A stretch of 64,000 nucleotides of DNA from Flammula alnicola (GCA_015499995.1 JADNRV010000191.1:29943-93942), one strand, 5' to 3'. Positions 22,386 to 33,343 are shown, counted from the stretch's first letter. Program-made: numbers and translations. Notes: generated by a model from the sequence alone, not told the origin.

Positions 22386-25300
22386 ATGGACTCAGATGAC
22401 GATTCAATGCGCATTGCCTATGACACCCTACCCGATTCACCGATCTCGAAAGTGAGGTATAGGCTCGACGAGGACTCGGATTCGGATTTGGCTATAATAT
22501 CACCCCAGAAAAAAGCACGGATCTCAAAGCCACAGACGAGGCCGCGAACAAGCAAGAGGAAGAGCCGACGGGGCGATTCAGAGTTGGTCCGCTCGAATCA
22601 AGCGATAGATGGCTCATCTGTCGAGCTACCATTGGGAGAAGACCTTTACGAGGTCCCAGACTGGGAGCCGTTGGGGCAGCCAAGTCTGACTCCGACGAGG
22701 GAGCCAAGTGTGAACCCGCCGACAAGCGGTTCTACTTTATACGGCGTGTTTTTGGAGATGCTGGATTGGGACGAGTCTATGATAATGCAACTATCGCACA
22801 AGATGTTTGTGGTACGTGGTTGGAATGCCGGAAAGAACGAATCAACGGTGAGAAGCCATGTTTTCTTCCAGTGGAAGCGCGGAGCTGACGGATGTCCAAT
22901 AGGCCAAGTTATACCACCTGAACAGAGTGCAAATAGGATGCGAAATATCAATAGTGTGCCTATGCCCGAGCTGGACAGCGGAAAGTCCATGCGTTCATGA
23001 GAGATATCTGAAGGATTTCGGTGAAGTGTCCTTTCCGTTAAACGGAGGGATGAGAGGTCAGTCTGCCGCGCGAATAGAAGGTCTATACCAAGTTAACCAT
23101 GCCTTGTGTAGACGATGAGGACCGAGCTTTCATTTTGTCAAGATTCGAAGACGTGATCGACGATAGCTATGTTACCAAGTTCTCAGTTCCTACGCCAGGG
23201 ACGCAGTTTGCCACAATCAAAACCAGAGCTATCGTGAACACTGTGGCGTCGATACAGGCGAAGGCGCTTGGAGCTGCTCGAAGGATCCACACGCTATTGG
23301 CTGCGGCCATATCAAAGTAGCACGTAATTTTCTGCAGCAGCATCTAAAGGGCGATATCGCGGCAGAAGATTTGAATGGGAAAGACGGTTCATTACAATAT
23401 TCGGGTAAGCCTTAGCACTGATTTAATATACGGGGTAATAATTGTCTCCCCTAGCAAATGGATTGCCTGTCCTAAACCGTGCTACTAAAGGCGCACCTAA
23501 AGCCGTATCTTACGTGCCACTGCCACCACCTGTGTGGGCGCGTATTGAAAGTGATCCAGAAGGGCCCCCGCTCCCGATTTTACACACCCCGCCCGAAGTA
23601 ATAAAATTGCAACAGAGCTCATCGTGCTGTTGCCAGACTCCAAGGTCAATGTATTCAGCCTCTAAACCCATCGAAATACGACCATGCACCATATATACCA
23701 TTACTGGAGTTTGGCACTCAACAATCGAGGTTCAGAAATGCGATTTTTGCTCAAATCGAGTCATTGGGCCCGATGGTCGCGATCTTGGGCTGTTTAACTG
23801 GAACAACTGCCTACTTTTCACCCATGATCTGCTCGACGATTACACCAGCTCATTTACCTCATCCGAAACTCCTTTCGTGGCTTGGGTGTCCGTGATCAAC
23901 CGACGTTATTTGACTCGACAGTCTCAAGAATTCGTATCAGACAAAATGTTTCGAGCCGTGTGGTTTTCCTACATACAGCTAGTCCGCCTCGACGACGATA
24001 TGACCTGCTCGAAATGTGGGCCCAACCCCGACGTTGTCATTTTCGACGGCGTAACTCTGGCATTCAATCGCAAGAACCTCTTGCCTACCCTACGGCCTCC
24101 GACTACAATCAGAAATGATGCGAAAAGAAAGCGAGATGTTCGCCCCGAGCCAAACCTGCAATGTATACCGAACAAGGCACTGCGAAAATCGGTACGGGAA
24201 ATCTTAACAGGCCCAAATCTAGTCCTACCAGACCTATCGTCAAAGGAAACTTTGGATATGCCAGTGGACAGCGACCTCTCAGCCGACGAGGACGATCCTA
24301 AAAGCCTAGCTAATAAATGGCATCAAGCTTTTGTGAAGCGAACGCAGGCTCTGCTCAACCGTATTGACGCCATCCCAAATGCCGTTGAAAAGCTGACGCA
24401 GTTGGATGAACACCTCGGTAAAATGTTTGATCATTGGTTTGGTTCGAGTGCAGTAATCACAAAACTCGAGGCACCAGCCATCTATCGCAAGCTATTTTTG
24501 CAGGTGCGTCCTAAAATACATTCTTTTGCCAAATGGGCCTAAAAATAACCATTTCGGCATGCAGATCGTTGCGGAAGAGACGGTGCTCCAGCTCATCAAC
24601 GGCTCGGCAATGCAAAGTTTACTTGGCTTTATTCAGCGACCGACCGAGTCCGCTGCTTCGGAACTCACATGGATACCGGCACTGTACCACGTTGTGAATC
24701 ACGAACTGAAGTCGGGAGGCCTTGGGCCTCACACTATGGGCGTATGCAAATGGCTATACAAAAGAGCCTTCACGGCCTTAAAGATCTTGGAGAAATATGG
24801 ATATCCTGACAAGGATTTCGTTGAGCAAAATACGCCGGAGAGGTGGCAAGAGGTAAGCGCTTATCTGATTCACACGCATTCAGTAAATATTGATCGGGGC
24901 GAATAGTCTGGCTCGTGTTATGCCATGCCCCAGATCCGGAATCGACCTGCGTATCCATCGTTCCCCAATGACTCCGGGAGTGATAAGGCCGGCAAGGAAA
25001 AGCGTGGAGAGGGGTGTAACAAATTCTACGCCAAATACGGCGAAAGTCGCCTAACTGGTGGGATCATGGCCGTTTGGTGCACGCACAGCGTTTGCTATGG
25101 ATTCCACTGCATCCCGTCGGCCGAGGGACGGAACGATGTTTTCTCTGCTCTATTTACACGGTGGGAGAAGGCCCCCAGCATTATCGTCTACGACTTCGCA
25201 TGCGCCCTCCAGCCATACTGCATGTCACGAGAACCGGAATATTTCGCCCACACGTTATTTTTGATCGACGCATTTCACTGCACAGGGCATACTAGATGTG

Positions 25301-25506
25301 GACATGCCGCCTTTCTCGTGACTTACTGTGAAGCCGATCCCCGCCTCCTTGCCGTCAATACCAGTGCAGCCGAATGCGGGAATAGTGGCATCAAGCGTAT
25401 CAGAAAATCGGTCAGTTATATGTCTCAGGAGAGAGCAGTATTATTCACGAAGGCATTTCTCTCGATTTGGAACCGCCTGCGTCTTCAAAAAATGCAAAAG
25501 AGCTAA
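22386..25506 (+). CDS. KDZ-family transposase with CxC/SWIM-like zinc clusters; one unexplained frame break
   Basis: Proposed exons are 22386-22847, 22903-23056, 23112-23404, 23455-24503, 24565-24852 and 24907-25506. A disordered acidic N-terminus is followed by a SWIM-like CxC..CxH zinc motif (CLCPSWTAESPCVH), a second Cys/His cluster (WSCSKDPHAIGCGHIKVAR) and a CxC4-associated region (CDFCSNRVIGPDGRDLGLFN, ETPFVAWVSVINRRY). The C-terminal KDZ domain has the presumed acidic triad at VYDFAC (25192), LIDAFHCTGH (25267) and TSAAECGNSG (25372). Around 23250-23300 the frame moves from one reading (KTRAIVNT) to another (GAWSCSKD) with no usable intron, so this copy may be inactive, or there is a base error. 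Transposition chemistry (RNase H-like DDE) is established for the family. Confidence 0.75.
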
Positions 25507-25638
25507 ATAGAGTAACCACGTATATCATATTTACAATAAATCAATTCACTTTTGTAATCGTTCTGGATTATTTGGCCGCCATTTGAAATTGTGCCAACAA
25601 AACCGTTAGCGCTTGAAAATTCTCTTTTGTGTTCTCCC

Positions 25639-26137
25639 ATGTCAGATTCAGATAGCTCCGATGACGTCCCAAGATATGTCTTGATGTCTGAGGCTGAGAG
25701 AGAAGAAGAACTACGTCGCCTCAAGCGTGAGGTGGAATGGTTTGACAGCCAGTACGTGGATGAAGGCTGTTCAGATAGGACCGAACGTGGGGTGGAAATC
25801 ATTCATCAGATTGCCCGTACAATAGTGAGTACGCCGTCATTTTATTCTATTGCTCTGGCTGACCTTTGCCATAAAGAATGAGCTAGGCCTGGACGTCCGC
25901 GTTGTGGCAACAAACATACGTGCTTTCGATCTTATTCAGCACCTGTGGAATAGTGAGGCAGCCGCTCTGAAGTGTCACAACGACAGAGTGGGCTCAGATC
26001 TTCAGCATTCCCCGGAGGCATGTCGTTTGAAGGAGATGTGCGAGTGTGCTTTGCGGCGGAGTGATTGTACGTTCAGACCAAGAACATCGCGCCTCATCGT
26101 ACGTTGTCTGTTTGTCTCTTGGCTTTCAATCTGCTAA
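25639..26137 (+). CDS. Passenger gene 6 (acidic small protein, unknown)
   Basis: Two exons (25639-25824 and 25877-26137) are joined by a 52-base intron with GTGAGT and a GCTGAC branch site. The N-terminus is acidic (MSDSDSSDDVPRYVLMSEAE) and helical, the second exon carries a few cysteines (ALKCHND, EACRLKEMCECALRRSD). The end of the second exon is uncertain, because a GTACGT donor at about 26067 could start another intron. It follows the transposase gene by 133 bases in the same direction. No family is recognised. Confidence 0.5.
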
Positions 26138-26309
26138 AGCATTCTCTAGACCGTACAGGTTATCGAGTCTCATGTTGATTAAGCAGGGGTCGTCCAGAGA
26201 GTACAATGTAGTCGTTTGCAAATTTAAATGGTTTCTTTCACTCACTCACTCGTTAAGTGTGCGTAATCTGTGTGAGAATGACAAAAAGGATACATTGGGT
26301 GAGATTCAC

Positions 26310-26950
26310 GTTCCATGAACAGAATACGCCCAAAAGACAGTTTTCGCTCCCCATGAACGAATATCTATGAGCTGTGGTACCCGAGGAACAAAATATAGCT
26401 AAAACGCATATTTGGTGCCCTGTGAACGAATACACGCCCAAAGGACAGTTTTCGCTCCCCATGAACGAATATCTGTGAGCTGTGGTACCCGAGGAACGAA
26501 ATATAGCTAAAACGCATATTTGGTTCCCTGTGAACGAATACAAACCTCTGTCACCTGTGAACGAATAATACCACCTTCTGTCCCCCAGGAACAGAATACG
26601 CCCAAAAGACAGTTTTCGTTCCCCATGAACGAATATCTATGAGCTGTGGTACCCGAGGAACAAAATATAGCTAAAACGCCTATTTGGTGCCCTGTGAACG
26701 AATACATACCACCTTCTGTCCCCCAGGAACAGAATACGCCCAAAAGACAGTTTTCGCTCCCCATGAACGAAAATCTATGAGCTGTGGTACCCGAGGAACG
26801 AATATAGCTAAAACGCATATTTGGTTCCCTGTGAACGAATGCATCCCATTTCTGTCCCCCAGGAACAGAATATCGCCAATGTGTATTTTTCGTTCCCTAT
26901 GACCGAATACCTACCAACTGTGGTCCCTGAGGAACAGAATCCCACGGTGG
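26310..26950 (-). repeat. Array of about 36-bp palindromic repeats (right)
   Basis: Inverted counterpart of the left array, with the same cores (for example CGTTCCTCGGGTACCACAG on the minus strand) and the same spacers but fewer higher-order units. Units differ from each other mainly by block deletions, as expected for slippage or unequal exchange. Confidence 0.85.
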
Positions 26951-27400
26951 TTCTTCACAATTATGGGTTTGATCGGCGTGCTGATCAGTCTCGGTGACAT
27001 CATTTTCTGGCCACGCGAGGTGGCTGTGTATTATAAGCGCCCGCAAATGCCGTAGTGTCGTCCAGGATCCTTGAAGGACACTGTCCTTAAAGCCCGCCTT
27101 GACAGTCCAACATAAGATATATATCGAGATTCTCAATATATTTAAAACATAGCTTTCTTACTGTCAGGTATCCTAAGAAGCGCGTTCATTTAGTTGTTTA
27201 GTACTAGAGAATGAACATCCATTGTAAGCGCTTGAGGTTACAACTTGTAGGCCACTGGTTAAGTTGTCGACGACATAAGCAATATCTCTGTTTGACTCTG
27301 TCGTTCTACACCTCCTAGCAATATCTCTATTTGACTCTGTCGTTCTACAACTTGTCACTCTACAACCTTTCACCAACCACCGACGTCATTTCGCCCAACC

Positions 27401-27860
27401 ATGCGCCCTTCGTTCATCCAATACATCGGATTCAGCATGAAAATGCTCAAACAATACATGCCGAAAGACCCAAAGGACAGAACGCTGCTCAAATCGGACG
27501 CGTCTCTGGCGGTCCGTACCTTGCAGGCGGAGGGGAGTCTGGGCTCCGAGGGGACGATGGTAATCTGGTGCGTTCTATTTCCGGCACGCGTACTGTACAT
27601 TTCTGACACCCGGGTAAAGTTCTGGCCTCCACAAGGACGGTCGATATACCGCCCGTGTTTTCGCCCCGGGGAACGGCCCTTACCTTGGAGGCGTGCACCT
27701 GTATCCGGATGGCTGCAAGCCCCCGACTTTCCAACGACAGGAGAAGGACGCCAAGTATAGCCGCTGGAGAAAGATGACGCTGTCGGACGCGGAACGTCGG
27801 TACGGCCTCGAGGATGTTTGGTATGTCGTCCGTTTTTTTGTTCTTCAGGCCCACCTTTAA
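27401..27860 (+). CDS. Terminal-repeat gene, right copy (135 aa, unknown)
   Basis: Exons 27401-27567 and 27620-27860 encode the same protein as the left copy, with Met instead of Val at residue 13. Both splice sites, start and stop are kept. The intactness of both copies may reflect recent insertion or gene conversion between the two ends. No family is recognised. Confidence 0.6.
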
Positions 27861-28138
27861 GTAACAACTTAGCTAGATCATTTCGCGTTCGTAGTCCTGT
27901 AGTAGCGGCTGAATTTATTGCGTTCCTATGGTACAAAACCTAAGTTCTTTCGTTCCTGGCGAACGAAAACAATATGCCTAAAGTTGCGTTCCTGAGGAAC
28001 CAAATGTGTTATATTAGGAACTACATACAACTATGTACACGAGTTTATGGCGCGGCGCGCATACCATGCCATGCACGGTGCGCACACATGCCACGCGCAC
28101 CGTGCGATATCGTGGTTGTGGCAGGGGGGCCTTAGCCC

Positions 28139-28146
28139 GCTCGAAT
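28139..28146. repeat. Target-site duplication, right (GCTCGAAT)
   Basis: Exact copy of 9195-9202 at the right edge of the KDZ-type element; see the left duplication for the reconstruction of gene A. Confidence 0.9.
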
Positions 28147-28978
28147 CTAGCCGTGTTCGCTAGGTCCACCGTAAATGCACCTTCCGGCATCGTCAGTATA
28201 GCACCCTCACGAGCGGACGCTACGAAGGTTATTCCGCTTTTTGCAAGAGTCTCAGGAGGAATTGGGTGCGATGGGCAAAACAGATCGACGTACGCTGGAC
28301 CGACGTCACTGATATCTTTTGTAATCGATTCACTCGAAAGATCGGTGTCTTCTCCGAGTTCCTGGTGACCTTGGAAGTCGTGCGCAGGGGTCAGTGGAGG
28401 ATTGAGCGGAGAGAACCCTTCGGGCACAATGCCCGCATTAATAGGATCATCTTGGGAGAGGCAAATATTGAACAAAAAGTCGAAGGCTCCACCTTCAGTT
28501 ATGATACCGACATCACCAATGTCGATACCGCGCCTTCGATACGAGATGTCGAGGAAATGATTTGGCTCTGGTATCCACAAGGGTGAGCCATGGTCCTTTG
28601 CAGATAGGTGTCTGTAGTAGATGTCCGAACTCTTTTGAACTGGGATTCTTGTCGGTAAGCCAATACTTGTTTCAAGCGGGATCCTTGTCGATATGTTTGA
28701 ACTTTCTTGACCGAGTATTGTTGCTGTTGTTTGGACCGCTTGGGGAGATCTGCGGATTCCGGGAGCTTGCAAAAATCTTGGTACGCCTAAGGAGCGCCAA
28801 TTTTGAACCATTACTTTTTTCCGAGTTGGATGAAAGGCTTACCTTGAGGTGCATCCTCTGAAACGCGAGAAGCTCGTGACCTGCGGTGGCCGACTCTAGA
28901 GAGGGGGGAAGGTCGTGACCTACGCTGACCGACGCTGGAGAGGGGGTCAGGTTGAGTGGGGCTCGTTCTGGATGCCAT
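28147..28978 (-). pseudogene. Gene A, 5' part, cut off by the KDZ element
   Basis: Exon 1 (28978-28843) begins MASRTSPTQPDPLSSVGQRR and holds two tandem copies of a VG(Q/H)(R)RSR unit. Exon 2 starts at 28786 and contains the conserved-looking ISYRRRGIDIGDVGIITEGG and VPEGFSPLNP segments. A 42-base in-frame intron (GTCGAT..CCTGAG) precedes the TLAKSGITFVASAREGAILT exon. The coding sequence ends at ..DLANTARFE, where the element is inserted. The remainder is at 6122-9202. With the element removed the frame is continuous, so the insertion is the main visible lesion. Confidence 0.75.
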
Positions 28979-29260
28979 TAAAGTACAGAGAGATAGGAGG
29001 GAGGTTTCAAGGATGGTTGTGGAAAAGCGCCGTTTGGGGGGGAGGGAACAATGTGCATGGCTGTGCGTGCATGACCATTCCGCATGACACGCCTATTACA
29101 TGATGCACACACATTCCATAGCCGTCCATTCAATTCTACAAATTATACGTAGGTACATTGTTATATTTCTGTACAGGATACGACACAAGGAATGGTAAGC
29201 CGTCAAAACTTGCCGTCATTGGAGAGTGCAGAAGAGCAAGAGCATCAGCAAATTGGGGAG
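28979..29260 (-). promoter_or_regulatory. Promoter block of gene A, shared with gene B
   Basis: The sequence upstream of the gene A start (AAAGTACAGAGAGATAGGAG, then CATGGCTGTGCGTGCATGACC and GTACAGGATACGACAC) is repeated with modest differences upstream of gene B at 60665-60910. The duplication that made the two genes therefore included about 280 bases of upstream DNA. Confidence 0.6.
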
Positions 29261-31020
29261 ATAAGTATATGGCCTTATCCCACCATACAAGGGGTTGGCA
29301 AGGACCAGAATGTGGCATAATCCTTATAAGCCCATAAGGTGATGGAAGGCCATATAAGATTCCGGCTTTTATGGAATGTTCACAAGGCTTGTCGGTATTC
29401 ACAAGATTTGGGGTGCTTATAAGTTTCATAAGGCCATATCGTGCAATATGCGGCCACATAGATAGATTGGCAAGGCCAATGATACTTATGTAGAATGTGT
29501 CTCAGTTTATATGGGTTTGAATAGACAATCAAATAACAGCCAAGAAACATTAATGAATAACATGGAGATGGAGTACAGGGGAGGACTATGGGCTACAGCA
29601 TATAGAGAAAACAATGGACATAAGAATTCCAGCATTCCCCTGCTTGCCGTGGTGAGCTCCAGGATCAGCAAGAGTGATCGACGGCCCTCAGAAGATGAGC
29701 TTCATGACCTGTAGAGAAAATGTGAGTGATGTCGAAGAGAACTAGGTAGGGCACATACTCGAGGTAGAAGGTGTCCTCGAAGGACATCCTTGAGCATGTC
29801 GTCTTGATCCAGGATGTGGGTGCGCGAGGAGTGGAGGAATGCGACAAGGAGCTGAAGCAGCTATTTACGTGTGGTCTGCCACTGCTTCCCGAAAAGCGAA
29901 ACTATAATAAAAAAGTAGACATCAGTAAGCAAGGTATTGTGGACACCATTCACGGCTCAGGTGCAGGAGCGGGCACTGCTTGTCAAGCTGAGTCTACAGG
30001 GGACAAAGAACCAGCTGGGGCATTGGACACTGCCTAACGAGAAGCCCAAGAAAGCAACAAGATAGTAGCAGCCGCGCACAAGCGCGCGGCGAGCGAACAG
30101 ACACATATAGGGGCAACAACAGAGGGGACACAATAGAGGAGAACAACAGGGGAGACAGTTACATGGTGGGCACAGAGTAGGACATGAATGAATACCGTGA
30201 ATGGTTTGATAGCGGGCAGGGGAATGGACAAGCGGGAGACGAGGGAGATGGGTGAGGTGAGAGAGAGACGAATTTGTATTTGGTCGTGGTTGAAGTCGGA
30301 AATAACCAAACATGGAGCGGAGTTTAAATGACTTCGAACGTTCGACAAATGGTGGTGTGACGGCCCAAAACCTTATAACCAATTACAAGCGACCATAAGA
30401 GAACGACAAGCCTTAGAGTAGAAATATAAGATAAAAATAAACCTTCTCGTCTCTTGGCCACTGGTCACAGTGCTTCCGGCCAGCCTATATGGCCTGATAA
30501 GGGAATATTTGCACATGGCAATCGGAACAAGTATTGTTTCGTCCGAAAGGTCAAACCAGGATTTCCCGGTTTTGCTGATGAGCGAAGAATAGATTCACTC
30601 TCCCTCTCCATACAACCCTCTCCATAAACTCGACTCGACATATCTCTCTCATCTCCTTTTCCCGATGCACATCCTTACATCTCACGGGCTATCAAAGAAC
30701 AAGTACAACTTTCCCTGCCTTGACTCTATTCTCGTCCGCTATGTTTCATCAATCAAATTCTCGTCCCTGATCTCTCCTTCCTGGTTCTGTCCACCGTCTC
30801 AGCTGGATGGGTTATACCGAGTATAAGAGACGCTAAGGAGAGGTGGCATCCTCTGTATAACTGGTTTCACGGGAGCAGTCACCATATATCTTTCACGATC
30901 TTCGGTGTGATTCTTATGTTCTCCCTGTTTGTTTGGCTCTTTCTCTAGGTCTTTGACTTTGCCTCATTCAAACCTGATGCGCTCACAATATTATTTTCAA
31001 AGGATCTTCGCCCTCTCACC
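29261..31020. other. Gene-poor stretch with faint coding traces
   Basis: No gene can be supported. Around 29690-29850 a minus-strand frame looks weakly coding but has no start or continuation. At 30356-30469 a 114-base segment begins TGTGAC and ends GTCACA and could be a tiny LTR-like remnant, but no target duplication is seen. The part from 30590 (CTCTCCATACAACCCTCTCCATAAACTCGACTCGA) recurs near 60950. Confidence 0.4.
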
Positions 31021-31027
31021 TCTTCCC

Positions 31028-31112
31028 TTCCAGCTTTCCAGGAGAAAAAATGACACCGACCTAACGGACGCCTCCTAGCGTGGATATTTGTCGGCCATTT
31101 CTCGTGAAGCCG
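31028..31112 (+). pseudogene. WSC cassette remnant (exon 2)
   Basis: The segment ending GCGTGGATATTTGTCGGCCATTTCTC|GTGAAG aligns with the end of exon 2 of the intact WSC gene (W..FVG.F S, then the splice donor), including the preceding AGGAGA.AAAATG.CACCGACC block. An in-frame TAG and lack of other exons show that it is dead. A TATAAGAG sequence about 200 bases upstream may be the old promoter. Confidence 0.5.
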
Positions 31113-31939
31113 TTCTCGCCCTCTTTCTTATAAATATCGTCGATGTCTTTTTTCATAACCAACGCTCGACATTTTCCATCACCTATCCAGCTTTTTTTAA
31201 TCTCTTGACCTGAAACTAATCCCCCCCTGCAACAATAAACCCGCATCGCAGCCAATCCAACGCCCATCGTGAAAAAACCTTTTCGCAGAAATGAAGACCA
31301 AGGACGAACACTGTACGCTGGCTCCGCGCATGGGCCCATAGACGAAAGGGGTTAGAGAAGGAAAGAAGGAGGAAGTTGAAGCTATGAAGCTACGAGCCGA
31401 CGCGACGCGACGCCAGCCATGACCACACCGCATTATAAGAAGCGAAAACGAGAACAATGAAAAAACTCTACGTGTCCTGTCAAGCATATAGAAGCCTTAG
31501 GCCATAGCATGGGCGTCGACCCACCCCATCGAAGAATCCCCAAAAAATGATCCAACAAACACCAAAAAAGAACTCACCGACGTTCGGCCTCCTTCCCCTC
31601 ACCCCAGCCAAATCAGACCCGAGTACGACCATACCCAACCGCTCCAAGGGTATGGGTACTTGAACATGCGTTTGCGGATTACTTGAGGAGAAGTTTGCGC
31701 TCGCGTTTGCATTGGAAATCGACGCTCTGCAGGGGTCGTTTCGCACTGGCCCTAAGCAGCCTCTGCACCTGCTGCCGAGGTGGGCAGTACGAAACTCCAC
31801 GGATATCTATCCCGTCCCGGTGAGATAAACCAACAGGGTGACAAACCGCACGTACGCTGTCTGTTGGGTCGTCGGGCACCTGCACGCGCCACTCGAGCGG
31901 GGGCAGGAGGCATTGTTGAAGGCCGAGAGGCAGAACATG

Positions 31940-32135
31940 CAGTTGGCCTCTGGGGACCACTCGACTGCGAAGCTTGTCTAGACTCTCGAGAGGGTATCGA
32001 ATCTTTCAAGCAAGGATGGGCGTTCCCGTCAATAGCGTCACTGTTCAAGAATATGCGTCGGGCACTCGTTCACACAACTACACAAGATTATGACTCACGT
32101 GAAACACCCATCACCCCACCTGGGCTTTATTCGAG
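31940..32135 (-). pseudogene. WSC cassette remnant, inverted (exon 4 end to exon 5 start)
   Basis: Read on the minus strand, AATAAAGCCCAGGTGGGG, TGATGGGTGTTTCACGTGAGTCAT and TGACGCTATTGACGGGAACG follow in the same order as at the exon 4/intron 4/exon 5 boundary of the intact gene. The similarity stops after CTTGAAAGATTCGATACC. Beyond it (31680-31940, minus) a cysteine-containing frame (ANCMFCLSAFNNASCPRSS) is of unknown origin. Confidence 0.55.
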
Positions 32136-32430
32136 CAAAACTTGAGGATGAGATTCACGCGATTTCGTGTAAACTGTAGTGCCTGCACTAGTGGGACCAA
32201 GGATATGCATGCTACGGAATCAACTTTCCCACTTCCACCACCAACGACAAGCAAGAAGCGAAAACCCCCAGAGAGATGTTCGAATCGAACACACAACTGC
32301 AGGAGGGGAGAGAAGAGATCATGCAAGGGTTGAAAAGTGCAGACTAGAGCGACATACAAGGTTAGATTGACGGGAGAGAGAATATTGGGAAATAAGGAAC
32401 AAAATATGTAGCAGGCGACGTACGTGAGTT
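32133..32430 (+). repeat. Dispersed repeat, copy 2
   Basis: Matches 1935-2310 from GCAAAACTTGAGGATGAGA to ATATGTAGCAGGCGACGTACGTGAGT, with indels. It directly abuts the inverted WSC remnant. Confidence 0.65.
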
Positions 32431-33343
32431 CTTTGCGTTATCACTTAGTGTTCATGCAAATATTCGAAGCTGTATATTGATATGTAAATATAGAATTGAA
32501 ATATGCAATATGCAGTAAGCAAGGTGGGTGAAAGCGCGAAGCGCTTCCCGACCCGAGAAGCAGTCCAACCTAAGCTGGGGCAACGAGACGAGCTGCGAGG
32601 GTGGGATGGGAAAATCGCAAACTCACAGGCTACAGTCCTATGGGAAGTAATGGTATATAGTTGGTTGAAAAGCTTTTCGAGCCAGAGTATATGTTTGCGA
32701 TATAAGGGTGCGGAGGGTGGGCAAAAGAAAGCGAGGGAATAGCGAGTTAGCAGAGCTAGGATTAGAGGGGAGTGAACGTTGTGCGTGGTGGTGGAAGAAA
32801 GACCACGTCACTCTACGCTTGTTCCTCGCTATGACGAGAATGGTGATACCCGTGCATCAAAACCCGTCAAAAACAAGATTTATAAGTAAAGAATTTTTTC
32901 CCAGCAGATTCCGGTGATTCAACTTTGCCGTACACCGCCATTTGTCTAAAATGATGATGGCATCTGGGGCCAAACTCCGCTTAACAGCTGTCTGATCAAT
33001 CTGACTCCGGCATGAATGGCAGGTTCCTCGGACCTGAGGCCGTACAGGTCCGCTTCAGCTGCTTCAGCAGCTGGCTCAGAGGTTTCCGCTCCAGGTCTAT
33101 ATTCCCTAAATGCTGATTTTCTTTAAGTGCTGAAATATGAGCTCGGAATAATCAGATCACAGTAAAAAAAATCGATAATATACTCAATAAACATTTAAAA
33201 GCCCTCACATTGTGAAAAAGTAAAGAGTACGAGCTCAACACGAAGAGGTCCGTGCGTTGAGATTTCGAAAATCTCTTCAAGTCGTTTAAACTCCGATCCA
33301 ACTTGCGACTTCAACCACATCCAAATATAGAAACCTTACTCTC
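32431..33343. other. Intergenic, nothing recognised except a WSC-promoter scrap
   Basis: The only recognisable piece is at about 32885-32932 (AATTTTTTCCCAGCAGATTCCGGTGATTCAACTTTG), which matches the WSC promoter at 2530-2565 and 55450-55490. The remainder has no coherent reading frame. Confidence 0.5.

Larger units (their letters stand above)
9203..28138. mobile_element. 18.9-kb KDZ-type DNA transposon with long inverted repeats and passenger genes
   Basis: Both ends carry long inverted repeats (unique part about 1.2 kb plus a repeat array), and an exact 8-bp target duplication flanks the element. The insertion interrupts the coding sequence of gene A. The cargo includes a KDZ-family transposase gene (22386-25506), a TET/JBP dioxygenase gene (18311-19861), and at least seven other spliced genes, one of them present in both inverted repeats. 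The association of TET/JBP genes with KDZ transposons in basidiomycetes is established knowledge. The near identity of the two inverted repeats suggests a recent insertion. The outermost 20-25 bases of the two ends are diverged, and a strong match begins at CACGATATCGCACGGTGCGC. Confidence 0.88.
26300..28138 (-). repeat. Right inverted terminal repeat of the KDZ element
   Basis: Matches the left end in reverse orientation over the palindrome array, the unique block, the terminal-repeat gene and the GCGCACCGTGCGATATCG end. The last 25 bases before the target duplication (GTTGTGGCAGGGGGGCCTTAGCCC) do not match the left end well. Confidence 0.88.

Noticed and set aside
22690..22895. Alternative frame in the transposase (..RVYDNATIAQDVCGTWLECR..) taken as the true one
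   Set aside because: It looks protein-like, but using it needs one or two frameshifts or a 32-base intron. The other frame joins the upstream and downstream parts with an ordinary 55-base GTGAGA..AATAG intron.
30356..30469. Possible tiny LTR (TGTGAC...GTCACA)
   Set aside because: Only six bases of inverted ends, length 114, no target duplication, no primer-binding site or polypurine tract next to it.
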